From: HGM04593 sp045657945
Lineage (GTDB): Bacteria; Bacteroidota; Bacteroidia; Bacteroidales; Bacteroidaceae
Direction: 5' to 3'
DNA length: 64,000 bases
NCBI GenBank assembly: GCA_045657945.1
Contig: JAZOUB010000015.1
Location: forward strand, 186,001 to 250,000
Positions 7,292 through 15,122 of this stretch are shown piece after piece (the first letter of the stretch is position 1; every line of letters starts with the position of its first letter). The notes under the pieces were generated by a model. The model did not search any database. It was given only the letters and a program-made list of their open reading frames with translations, and was not told the DNA's origin. The position numbers were made by a program, and so were the translations under genes.

Positions 7292-9001
7292 TTATTTCCT
7301 ACTCTCTTTGAGTTTTGAGTTTATCTCCCTCATACGCTTTGTTGTAAGCGGGTAGAAGAAAATGAATATAGCCGAGAGTATTGCAATTATGGCTGGTATC
7401 CAACTGATGAGGTATCTTAGTCCTTTGATAGCCTCGGGACTCTGTTTGGTTGTTGTCTTTGCTTCGTGTTTTTCAATCTTACCATTTTCGTTTAAAGTGA
7501 ATGTTATCTCTCCTGTAAAATTGGCATTATCTTTTTTTCTGTTTACAACTCCTTCGGATATATCTATTTTGTAATCCCCGTTGGGTAACTCTTCAATGAT
7601 GCTCAATTTGAGTTTTTGTCCATCCTGTTTTGCTATGGCGTATGTTGTGTAATCGTTCTCACCTTTTATCAAAAGTGTGTCGTTCATTACACTATTTTCG
7701 GTATTCAATGTAATTTCTTCTTTAAAAACAACCTCTATTGTTTTGTTATTGTCTGTAATTTGTGTACCATCTGTTGCAAATGTATTATATCCGAAAGCAG
7801 CAAGCAACCACATTACAGCCGCTGCGCCAAAAGCTCCACCGAATTTCTGTGCCATTGACGATGAAGAGAATATAAGACCTGTAGATGCTGTCTTGAACTT
7901 GTATTCGGCATAATCGGCAACATCTGCATACATAGTCCACATCAGTGGTGAAGCGATACCAGTGAATATTCCGAATATAATCTGTAGAATCATAAACATC
8001 CATAATCCACTGTTGCTGTCTGTTGGTACATAATAGAATGCTATACACAGTGCCACAATCGCCATTAACGAATAGATAAATGTATTTTTTTTGCCAAATT
8101 TAAAGGTTAGTGGTGTAGCAATAGCAACACCAACCATATTTGCAACTTCTCCTACTGTAAAGAACAGGCCTGCATAGAAGAGAAATTCTAATCCAAATAG
8201 GCTGAGTTGTGTGTTTTCGGCAATCTCCGATGCAAAATAGAATGGAAATACAGCGTATCTGATGGCAACGAGGAAGTTGAAAAAGATTACACCACCTAAC
8301 AGAATCCACCAAGGTTTGTTATGTATCAAGGCTTTGAAGTCGTTCTTTATACTAGTCTTTTGTATTGTTGGCTTAATTCGCTCTTTGGTCATTTTGAAAG
8401 TAAGGAAGAATAGCAGGCAGCAAATAACACCTACAACAATCATAGCTTTTTGCCAAGCATCAGGATCGTTTGTCAACTCACCTGTTGTACCTGCAAAGTA
8501 GTTGCAAAGTGGTTGCCATAGCAAGAATACAATAAAAGAACCAGTATATGCAAAGAACATTCGGTATGATGAAAAAACTGTCTTTTCATCGGTATCATCG
8601 GTCATTACTCCAAGCATTGAACCGTATGGTACATTTATAGCTGTATATACTGTCATCATTAGGATGTATGTTACAAACGCCCATACATTCTTGCCTGTTT
8701 CGCCATAGTTTGGGGTTGTAAACAGCAGTACGCCTGAGATGGCAAAGGGGATGGCTATCCATAACAGATAGGGGCGATACTTTCCCCATTTTGTATTTGT
8801 GCGGTCGGCAATGACACCCATCATCGGGTCAGACACAGCATCCCATATTCTTGTTACAAGAACCAATATTCCTGTTAAAACCAGGTCAAGTCCGAACACT
8901 TTTGCGTAGAATATTGGTAGAAATGTACTGAATACTTTCCAGAACATCGACGATGCCATGTCGCCGAATCCGTAACCGATTTTTTCTTTCAATGTAGCCA
9001 T
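7292..9001 (-). CDS. GPH-family (MelB-type) cation:sugar symporter with an inserted soluble domain
   Basis: The 569-residue, 12-helix major-facilitator protein belongs to the glycoside-pentoside-hexuronide:cation symporters. N-terminal motifs GYGFGDMASSMFW and WDAVSDPMMGVIADRTNTKWGKYRP carry the family's cation-site acidic residues. It would import a sugar or glycoside with Na+ or H+. MelB-like proteins are usually about 450-480 residues. Here roughly 120 polar, strand-forming residues (about 406-525) are inserted between helices 11 and 12, which by family topology should face the periplasm. No polysaccharide-utilisation genes lie nearby, so the substrate is unknown. The ATG at 9001 fits the first helix. 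A terminator follows at 7220-7246. Confidence 0.88.
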   Translation of the reverse strand: MATLKEKIGYGFGDMASSMFWKVFSTFLPIFYAKVFGLDLVLTGILVLVTRIWDAVSDPMMGVIADRTNTKWGKYRPYLLWIAIPFAISGVLLFTTPNYGETGKNVWAFVTYILMMTVYTAINVPYGSMLGVMTDDTDEKTVFSSYRMFFAYTGSFIVFLLWQPLCNYFAGTTGELTNDPDAWQKAMIVVGVICCLLFFLTFKMTKERIKPTIQKTSIKNDFKALIHNKPWWILLGGVIFFNFLVAIRYAVFPFYFASEIAENTQLSLFGLEFLFYAGLFFTVGEVANMVGVAIATPLTFKFGKKNTFIYSLMAIVALCIAFYYVPTDSNSGLWMFMILQIIFGIFTGIASPLMWTMYADVADYAEYKFKTASTGLIFSSSSMAQKFGGAFGAAAVMWLLAAFGYNTFATDGTQITDNNKTIEVVFKEEITLNTENSVMNDTLLIKGENDYTTYAIAKQDGQKLKLSIIEELPNGDYKIDISEGVVNRKKDNANFTGEITFTLNENGKIEKHEAKTTTKQSPEAIKGLRYLISWIPAIIAILSAIFIFFYPLTTKRMREINSKLKESRK

Positions 9002-9033
9002 TTGTATTTTGTGTTATTTAATTGAATTTTGGG

Positions 9034-9041
9034 CAAATGTA
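9034..9041 (-). promoter_or_regulatory. Probable -7 element for the symporter gene
   Basis: The minus strand reads TACATTTG, an exact TAnnTTTG match 33 bp upstream of the ATG at 9001. A -33 element is weak (ATTGG-like near 9062). Confidence 0.5.
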
Positions 9042-9170
9042 ACAAAAGTGTGCGTTAATGCCAATACCGGAATGTTTTTTTTGAGCCATAGAAACCGTAA
9101 AAACTGTTTTTTGTTTCTTTCCTGTAGTGCTAGCAAGCAAATGTCGGTCAAATCCAAAAAAAAGATGCCT

Positions 9171-9204
9171 TTTGCTATTTTTAATGAAAAAAAGTTTATT
9201 TTTG
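9171..9204 (+). promoter_or_regulatory. Probable promoter of frdCAB
   Basis: TATTTTTG at 9197-9204 matches the -7 consensus, with TTTG at 9171-9174 as a -33 element. The 22-bp spacer is slightly long. The implied leader to the frdC ATG at 9288 is about 75 nt. Nothing else is recognisable between 9042 and 9287. Confidence 0.55.
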
Positions 9205-9287
9205 TGACATTGAATAGGTGTGTAAATACGCTTGTTGGCTTTTTATGTGAACTATTTATTTATTATATAATTTAAAATCAATTCATT

Positions 9288-10028
9288 ATGTGGTTAACTA
9301 AATCTTCTGTGGGAAGAAAGGTAGTAATGAGTGTTTCGGGTGCAGCCCTTGTACTCTTCCTTCTTTTCCACATGTCAATGAACTTGGTTGCAATCATCAA
9401 TGTGCATGGTTACAACGAAATTTGTGAGTTCTTGGGAGCTAACTGGTATGCACTCATCGGAACAGCTGGTCTTGCTGCTCTTGTTGTAGTACACTTTGTC
9501 TATGCTTTCATTCTTACAATCCAGAACAGAAAGGCTCGCGGTTCACAGCGCTATGCTGTTGCCGAAAGACCAAAGGGTGTATCTTGGGCATCACAGAACA
9601 TGCTTGCTCTTGGTATCATTGTGGTTTTGGGTCTTGGTCTCCACCTTTTCAACTTTTGGGCAAAGATGCAGTTGCCCGAGGTACTTGAGAAGATGGATAT
9701 GCCTGTAGAGGAGGTAACACTTGGTTTGGCAACAGATGGTTCTTACTACATTGCAAAGACATTCAGTTGCCCTGTTTATGTTGCTCTTTATGTTGTTTGG
9801 TTGGGTGCTTTGTGGTTCCACCTTACACACGGATTCTGGAGCGCAATGCAGACACTCGGATGGAACAACAAGGTATGGTTCTGCCGTTGGAAAGCTATCG
9901 GTAATGTAATCGTTACTTTGATTATTCTCGGTTTCTTGGCTGTGGTTGTTGCTGGTGCATTGGGGCTTGGCTCGCTTGGCGACATTGACTTGAAGGCCTA
10001 CAGTGAAATAATTGAGTGTGCAAAATAA
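9288..10028 (+). CDS. frdC: Fumarate reductase/succinate dehydrogenase cytochrome b membrane subunit
   Basis: The 246-residue integral membrane protein has five predicted helices (about residues 10-35, 55-80, 100-125, 150-180, 205-235). Conserved histidines (LLFHMSMN, VVHFVYAF, LHLFNFW, WFHLTHGFWSAMQ) serve as heme b ligands. This is the single di-heme anchor type seen in Wolinella and Bacteroides, which links the menaquinone pool to the catalytic subunits. It heads the three-gene operon, 35 bp before frdA. In anaerobic Bacteroidales the complex runs mainly as fumarate reductase, making succinate. Codon use is strongly biased, consistent with high expression. Confidence 0.93.
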   Translation: MWLTKSSVGRKVVMSVSGAALVLFLLFHMSMNLVAIINVHGYNEICEFLGANWYALIGTAGLAALVVVHFVYAFILTIQNRKARGSQRYAVAERPKGVSWASQNMLALGIIVVLGLGLHLFNFWAKMQLPEVLEKMDMPVEEVTLGLATDGSYYIAKTFSCPVYVALYVVWLGALWFHLTHGFWSAMQTLGWNNKVWFCRWKAIGNVIVTLIILGFLAVVVAGALGLGSLGDIDLKAYSEIIECAK

Positions 10029-10063
10029 TGCGCTATTTGAAATAAAATTTAAAACATACAATT

Positions 10064-12022
10064 ATGGCTAAAATAAGTTCAATAAAAGTGGATTCTAAAA
10101 TCCCTGAAGGCCCATTGGCTGAAAAGTGGACCAATTATAAGGCACATCAGAAATTGGTGAACCCTGCCAACAAGCGTAAGCTTGACATCATTGTTGTAGG
10201 TACTGGTCTTGCAGGTGCATCGGCTGCCGCATCACTTGGTGCAATGGGTTTCAATGTGCTTAACTTCTGTATCCAGGATTCTCCACGCCGCGCTCACTCA
10301 ATTGCTGCGCAGGGTGGTATCAATGCTGCAAAGAACTATCAGAACGACGGCGACTCTGTTTACCGTCTTTTCTACGATACAATCAAGGGTGGTGACTACC
10401 GTGCACGCGAGGCTAACGTTCACCGTTTGGCCGAGGTTTCAGGTGCAATCATCGACCAGTGCGTAGCGCAGTGTGTTCCTTTCGCACGCGAGTACGGCGG
10501 TCTTTTGGCTAACCGTTCATTCGGTGGTGCTCAGGTATCGCGTACATTCTATGCCCGTGGTCAGACCGGTCAGCAGCTTCTTCTCGGTGCTTACTCAGCA
10601 CTCAACTACCAGGTAAACCAGGGTACTGTAAAGGTTTACACCCGTTATGAGATGCTCGATGTTGTAATCATCGACGGCCGTGCACGCGGTATCATTGCAC
10701 GTAACCTTGTAACAGGTAAGGTTGAGCGTTTTGCTGCTCACGCAGTGGTTATCGGTACCGGTGGTTATGGTAACGCTTACTTCCTTTCTACAAATGCTAT
10801 GGGTAGCAACGGTTCTGCAGCTCTCCAGTGCTATCGCAAGGGTGCTTGGTTTGCAAACCCATGTTATGCACAGATTCACCCGACCTGCGTTCCTGTTCAC
10901 GGTGACAAGCAGTCTAAGTTGACACTTATGTCTGAGTCACTCCGTAACGACGGCCGCATCTGGGTACCAAAGAAGTTGGAGGATGCAAAGGCTCTCCAGG
11001 CTGGCAAGAAGCATCCTAACGATATTCCTGATGAGGATCGTGACTTCTACTTGGAGCGTCGCTATCCAGCGTTCGGTAACCTCGTTCCACGTGATGTTGC
11101 ATCACGTGCTGCAAAAGAGCGTTGCGATGCCGGCTATGGTGTAAACAACACCGGTCTTGCTGTGTTCCTCGACTTCAAGTACGCTATCCAGCGTTTGGGT
11201 GAGGATGTAGTTCGCCAGCGTTATGGTAACCTCTTCGATATGTACGAGGAGATCGCCGATACAAACCCATACAAGGAGCCAATGATGATCTTCCCTGCTA
11301 TCCACTACACAATGGGTGGTATCTGGGTTGACTATGAGTTGCAGACATCAATCCCAGGTCTCTTCGCTATCGGTGAGGCTAACTTCAGCGACCATGGTGC
11401 AAACCGTCTTGGTGCTTCGGCTCTCATGCAGGGTCTTGCCGACGGTTACTTTGTTCTTCCTTATACAATCCAGAACTACCTCGCCGACCAGATTCAGGTT
11501 CCACGCTTCAGCACAGAAGCTCCTGAGTTCGTTGCTGCCGAGAAGGCTGTGAACGAGAAGATTGCCAAGTTGATGGCTATCAAGGGTACACGCAGTGTTG
11601 ACTCTATCCACAAAGAACTTGGTCTCGTGATGTGGGACAATGTAGGTATGGCACGTACCAAGGAGTCTCTTGAGAAGGCTCTCAAGGAGATTGACCGCGT
11701 TGAGAAACTCTTCTGGAGCGAACTTCGTATCCCAGGTGAGGCTGATACTCTTAATATTGAGCTCGAGAAGGCTCTCCGCTTGCTCGACTTCATTGAGATT
11801 GGCCGCTTGATGGCATACGATGCTCTCAACCGTGAGGAGTCTTGTGGTGGTCACTTCCGCGAGGAGCACCAGACCGAAGAGGGTGAGGCTAAGCGCGACG
11901 ATGAGAACTTCTCATATGTGGCTTGCTGGAAATATACCGGCCAGGGTCAGGAGCCGGAACTCATCAAGGAGGACCTCAACTATCAGTACATCAAGGTACA
12001 GCAGCGTAACTACAAAAACTAA
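10064..12022 (+). CDS. frdA: Fumarate reductase/succinate dehydrogenase flavoprotein subunit
   Basis: The 652-residue catalytic subunit interconverts fumarate and succinate at a covalent FAD. A dinucleotide fold VGTGLAGASAA (residues 45-55) is followed by RRAHSIAAQGG, whose His78 is the expected covalent FAD attachment site. Substrate-binding and proton-shuttle regions are recognisable (QIHPTCVP, VPRDVASRA, HYTMGGIWVDYE, GEANFSDHGANRLGASALMQG). Length fits the Bacteroides/Wolinella/Bacillus-type subunit. The protein ends about 21 bp before frdB. Long antisense reading frames over this gene arise from its biased codons and are not genes. Confidence 0.96.
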   Translation: MAKISSIKVDSKIPEGPLAEKWTNYKAHQKLVNPANKRKLDIIVVGTGLAGASAAASLGAMGFNVLNFCIQDSPRRAHSIAAQGGINAAKNYQNDGDSVYRLFYDTIKGGDYRAREANVHRLAEVSGAIIDQCVAQCVPFAREYGGLLANRSFGGAQVSRTFYARGQTGQQLLLGAYSALNYQVNQGTVKVYTRYEMLDVVIIDGRARGIIARNLVTGKVERFAAHAVVIGTGGYGNAYFLSTNAMGSNGSAALQCYRKGAWFANPCYAQIHPTCVPVHGDKQSKLTLMSESLRNDGRIWVPKKLEDAKALQAGKKHPNDIPDEDRDFYLERRYPAFGNLVPRDVASRAAKERCDAGYGVNNTGLAVFLDFKYAIQRLGEDVVRQRYGNLFDMYEEIADTNPYKEPMMIFPAIHYTMGGIWVDYELQTSIPGLFAIGEANFSDHGANRLGASALMQGLADGYFVLPYTIQNYLADQIQVPRFSTEAPEFVAAEKAVNEKIAKLMAIKGTRSVDSIHKELGLVMWDNVGMARTKESLEKALKEIDRVEKLFWSELRIPGEADTLNIELEKALRLLDFIEIGRLMAYDALNREESCGGHFREEHQTEEGEAKRDDENFSYVACWKYTGQGQEPELIKEDLNYQYIKVQQRNYKN

Positions 12023-12043
12023 TCATTCCTAAATTTGTAAGCA

Positions 12044-12799
12044 ATGGACAAAAATATAAGTTTTACATTGAAGGTATGGCGTCAGAGAGGTCCTAAGGCT
12101 AAAGGTGCTTTCGAGACCTATCAGATGAAGGATATTCCGGGCGATACCTCATTCCTCGAGATGCTTGATATTCTTAACGAGCAGTTGGTAAACGAGAATA
12201 AAGAACCGGTTGTGTTCGACCACGACTGCCGCGAGGGTATCTGCGGTATGTGTTCACTCTATGTTAACGGTCATCCTCATGGCCCAGCAACAGGTGCTAC
12301 AACCTGTCAGCTCTATATGCGCCGATTCAAGGATGGTGACGTTATCACAGTTGAGCCATGGCGTTCAGCAGGTTTCCCTGTAATCCGTGACCTCATGGTT
12401 GACCGTACAGCGTTCGACAAGATCCAGCAGGCCGGTGGTTATGTATCAATCAACACTGGTGGTATGCCCGACGCTAATGCAATTCCCATTGGCAAGGATG
12501 TAGCCGAGGAGGCTATGGATGCCGCTGCATGTATCGGTTGCGGTGCTTGTGTTGCTGCTTGTAAGAACGGTTCAGCCATGTTGTTCGTTTCGGCAAAGGT
12601 TAGCCAGTTCGCATTGTTGCCACAGGGTAAGGTTGAGGCTGCAAAGCGTGTAAAGGCTATGGTTGCCAAGATGGACGAACTTGGTTTCGGTAACTGTACA
12701 AACACACGCGCTTGCGAGGCCGAGTGTCCAAAGTGTGTATCAATCAGCAATATCGCTCGTTTGAACCGTGAGTTCATCAAGGCAAAGTTGAAGGATTGA
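12044..12799 (+). CDS. frdB: Fumarate reductase/succinate dehydrogenase iron-sulfur subunit
   Basis: The 251-residue subunit passes electrons between the anchor hemes and FAD. Cysteines for [2Fe-2S] are at 62, 67, 70 and 88 (DCREGICGMC, TTCQLY). The two C-terminal clusters use C163, C166, C169, C173 (CIGCGACVAAC) and C218, C224, C228, C231 (CEAECPKC). It is the last gene of frdCAB and is followed by a strong terminator. Confidence 0.96.
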   Translation: MDKNISFTLKVWRQRGPKAKGAFETYQMKDIPGDTSFLEMLDILNEQLVNENKEPVVFDHDCREGICGMCSLYVNGHPHGPATGATTCQLYMRRFKDGDVITVEPWRSAGFPVIRDLMVDRTAFDKIQQAGGYVSINTGGMPDANAIPIGKDVAEEAMDAAACIGCGACVAACKNGSAMLFVSAKVSQFALLPQGKVEAAKRVKAMVAKMDELGFGNCTNTRACEAECPKCVSISNIARLNREFIKAKLKD

Positions 12800-12820
12800 T
12801 AATACCTTAGTATAAAATGT

Positions 12821-12855
12821 ATGCGAGGTCGGCAGCTGCCGACCTCGCATTTTTC
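12821..12855. terminator. Bidirectional terminator after frdB
   Basis: 12821-12850 is a perfect 30-bp palindrome (arm ATGCGAGGTCGGCAG) followed by TTTTTC on the plus strand and preceded by A-rich sequence that gives U residues on the minus strand. It separates frdB from the convergent PepSY-like gene that ends at 12870. Confidence 0.9.
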
Positions 12856-12869
12856 ATAGTTGTTGTTTC

Positions 12870-13295
12870 TTATAACAGTTCTCCATCGGGGGTGATGTAG
12901 CGGGTAATCTCTATAATGCCCTTTTCGAGTTCAAACTCGTAATAGTTCGCATTCGGGCGTTCAACATAGTTTATATCCTCTATTACATAGTCCGGGTAAC
13001 TGTTCTGCAATGTCTCCTTTACTATATCGGGAACTTCGCCTATTGTGACATCCCAGGTTGTGTATATCCAATCGTTGCTTCTCTTCTCAAAGTATGCTGT
13101 TTTCTTGCGTCCGTCATGAATGAATTCAACCTCGATTGTTCCAAGACCCTCACTCTCGGCCTGCAGGATATTTGCCCCTTCATATCTCTCTTCAATAAAG
13201 TTCTCTACAGTCCTGTTGAGTGCAACATTATGGTCATCCAAATCACATGCCACGAAAGCGAATACTGTAAACAGTAGTATTGATAGTTTTTTCAT
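12870..13295 (-). CDS. PepSY-like lipoprotein
   Basis: The 141-residue product has a lipoprotein signal peptide: MKKLS, a hydrophobic core, then a lipobox FVAC with Cys17 followed by Asp. The mature part contains a repeated strand-helix pattern (KKTAYFEKRSNDWIYTTWDVTIGEVPDIVKETL; YYEFELEKGIIEITRYITPDGELL) typical of the Bacteroidota putative beta-lactamase-inhibitor-like PepSY-like family (DUF2874). No enzymatic function is known for these. It lies 47 bp after a paralogue and is probably co-transcribed with it. Asp-Leu after the lipid cysteine does not settle inner versus outer membrane location in this phylum. Confidence 0.8.
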   Translation of the reverse strand: MKKLSILLFTVFAFVACDLDDHNVALNRTVENFIEERYEGANILQAESEGLGTIEVEFIHDGRKKTAYFEKRSNDWIYTTWDVTIGEVPDIVKETLQNSYPDYVIEDINYVERPNANYYEFELEKGIIEITRYITPDGELL

Positions 13296-13342
13296 AATAG
13301 TTTTTCTTAGTTGTCATTTAATGTTGGAGTTGTTATAGTTTA

Positions 13343-13783
13343 TCAGTCATCAATGTCGTAGATGTTGAAGTCTTTGTCGAACTTCAGTTCAAGACGGTTC
13401 GAGAGTTTTACCTCGTAATTGTAACGGTTGCGCTCGATTGAAATAATCTTCTCTCCTGCAAAGTTATCGCTGACATATTTCTTAATTGCATCAGGGATTA
13501 TTGCTGCAGGAACCTCGCCGAACTGGCAGTCAACCTCTTCCCAAACTCCCTTGTCACTGAATTCAAGTCTTGCACCATTTACCAGTCTCACCTCATATGA
13601 TTTCTTAAGGATGTCGCGCTCCTCTTTTGCGTATGAGAGGTCAACACCATTGAAGTGTTCGTTGATGAACTGTTGTGCCTGAGCCGGCAACTGGTTTTTG
13701 TTAATCACCTTGTCATTGTCAGCAGATGCTGAAAATACACCAATTGAAAAAATCGCAGCTAAAACCAAAATAATCTTTTTCAT
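13343..13783 (-). CDS. Secreted PepSY-like protein
   Basis: The 146-residue product has a cleavable signal peptide (MKKIILVLAAIFSIGVFSASA, cut about residue 22). Two tandem PepSY-like repeats follow: LPAQAQQFINEHF...YEVRLVNGARLEFSDKG and IPDAIKKYVSDNF...YNYEVKLSNRLELKFDKD. The acidic end IYDIDD resembles other members of the DUF2874 family. It probably works in the periplasm; ligand unknown. It heads the two-gene unit with the lipoprotein paralogue. A weak -7-like sequence (AATCTTTG, minus strand) lies near 13880. Confidence 0.8.
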   Translation of the reverse strand: MKKIILVLAAIFSIGVFSASADNDKVINKNQLPAQAQQFINEHFNGVDLSYAKEERDILKKSYEVRLVNGARLEFSDKGVWEEVDCQFGEVPAAIIPDAIKKYVSDNFAGEKIISIERNRYNYEVKLSNRLELKFDKDFNIYDIDD

Positions 13784-13947
13784 AATCGTAAATTTTAAAG
13801 TTAGTTATTGTTCTGTTTTCTGTAGTTTAACGTTTGCTGACATCGCGCTGTTCAAAAGCGTTGTCTGTTATTTACGATGCAAAGATTATAAGTGATTCTG
13901 AAATGAAGTTGAAATAAAAAGAAAAAACAGAAAAAATGCAAAAAAAA

Positions 13948-13977
13948 ATACGGAAGGCATATTCTGCGCTTCCGTAT
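13948..13977 (-). terminator. Terminator of the PAP2 gene
   Basis: The 9-bp stem ATACGGAAG/CTTCCGTAT is followed on the minus strand by a run of eight T residues. It starts 11 bp beyond the stop codon at 13988. Confidence 0.87.
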
Positions 13978-13987
13978 CGGGGTGTTT

Positions 13988-14944
13988 CTATGTCCGTTGG
14001 AAAAACCTCCTGTAAAGCCACGACGTGAAGATGTATGTCAAGATACCGGTAACGGCACCTGCCAGCGCATCAATAAGATAATGTGCCTTGATATATACGG
14101 TTGCACAACATAGCAGCACAAAGAACGGCAACAGCCCAAAGAAGAGTTTCTTGCTGCCCCTGAGTGCGAGTATCATCATTACAATTGCTACTGCTACATG
14201 TGAACTGGGGAATGCTGCAGTAGGTCTTTCTCCTGCACGCTGTGCCATGTTTACAAGCTCTGTAAAGAACACTCCCTTTCCTTCCTGTGCAACTGAAATT
14301 TCCGGGTTTTGGTTGAAGTAATTCCCTATGTTTTCATATATGCCGCTACTTGCCGCCTCCTCACCAATGACAGGGATGTAGAATTGCGGTCCAGCAACCG
14401 GCAAGAATATATATATAATGTAGTGCAGGAAGAATGCAGTTATGATTATGAACGTGCAACGTTCAACCTCGGCGGGGCGTTTGAAAAAATAATAGAACGA
14501 CAGGGTTGCAACCATTGGGAAATAGAGCCAATAGCCCATGTTGAACATCTCGCGCCAGAATGTTCCGCTAAGTATGTTCTCGAACTCCATTGCCGGCTGA
14601 CAGCCGAAGAGGCCATACTCTGCCGATGCAAAGATGTGGTCAAGATTCGGGAATATGCGGTTGAATTCGAATGTATCGGGGTACCAATAGTTCAACAAAG
14701 ACATTTGCAGAACAATGCGCAAAAGGATTGTAAACCTTGAAGGGAACTTTGTATATATATAAATGAGAGTAAAGGTTCCTACAAGGATGACGAAACGTCC
14801 TAATAACATACCTTGTGGATTGGCCAACCTGTTGAAGAATACAACAATAAGTATTGTTGTGAACAGATTGTAGAGTAACGCCAATTTTTCTACTGCGAGG
14901 AACCTGGTTTCGGCCTCCTTGCGTTTGAAGAGTTCTGAAATCAT
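13988..14944 (-). CDS. PAP2-family membrane phosphatase
   Basis: The 318-residue product has at least six hydrophobic helices. Catalytic motifs of the PAP2 superfamily appear late: GERPTAAFPSSH (motif 2 histidine) and KAHYLIDALAG (motif 3 His and Asp). Such enzymes remove phosphate from lipid phosphates such as phosphatidic acid, undecaprenyl pyrophosphate or inositol phospholipids. The GERPTAAFPSSH-type sequence with several preceding helices also resembles inositolphosphotransferase/Aur1-like members. An upstream TTG at 14974 would add ten residues, but it overlaps the -7 promoter element at 14972-14979, so ATG 14944 is the start. Confidence 0.85.
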   Translation of the reverse strand: MISELFKRKEAETRFLAVEKLALLYNLFTTILIVVFFNRLANPQGMLLGRFVILVGTFTLIYIYTKFPSRFTILLRIVLQMSLLNYWYPDTFEFNRIFPNLDHIFASAEYGLFGCQPAMEFENILSGTFWREMFNMGYWLYFPMVATLSFYYFFKRPAEVERCTFIIITAFFLHYIIYIFLPVAGPQFYIPVIGEEAASSGIYENIGNYFNQNPEISVAQEGKGVFFTELVNMAQRAGERPTAAFPSSHVAVAIVMMILALRGSKKLFFGLLPFFVLLCCATVYIKAHYLIDALAGAVTGILTYIFTSWLYRRFFQRT

Positions 14945-14971
14945 TTTTCGTTTTTTGTAAAAAATACTTTG

Positions 14972-15002
14972 CAAAGGTAACTAAAAAAACAATGACGGCA
15001 AA
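14972..15002 (-). promoter_or_regulatory. Promoter of the PAP2 gene
   Basis: The minus strand carries TTTG (14999-15002), a 19-bp spacer and TACCTTTG (14972-14979), an essentially perfect Bacteroidota promoter. The start site near 14965 leaves a leader of about 20 nt. Confidence 0.85.
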
Positions 15003-15070
15003 GGTGCTGTCATTGCATGATTGCAAACTGTTTAAAAATATTTAAAGGAGATAAATAAAAACAACTTCTA

Positions 15071-15101
15071 ATTGAATTGTGCGGTTTTATTGTTAATTTA
15101 G
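15071..15101 (+). promoter_or_regulatory. Possible promoter of rnr
   Basis: ATTG at 15071-15074, a 19-bp spacer and TAATTTAG at 15094-15101 (one mismatch to TAnnTTTG). Transcription would start about 15 nt before the ATG. Confidence 0.45.
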
Positions 15102-15122
15102 CAACAATAAAATATTTGAATT

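Noticed and set aside
11348..11869. 173-residue open frame antisense to frdA
   Set aside because: It follows from the biased codon use of the highly expressed frdA gene on the opposite strand; no protein-like motifs.
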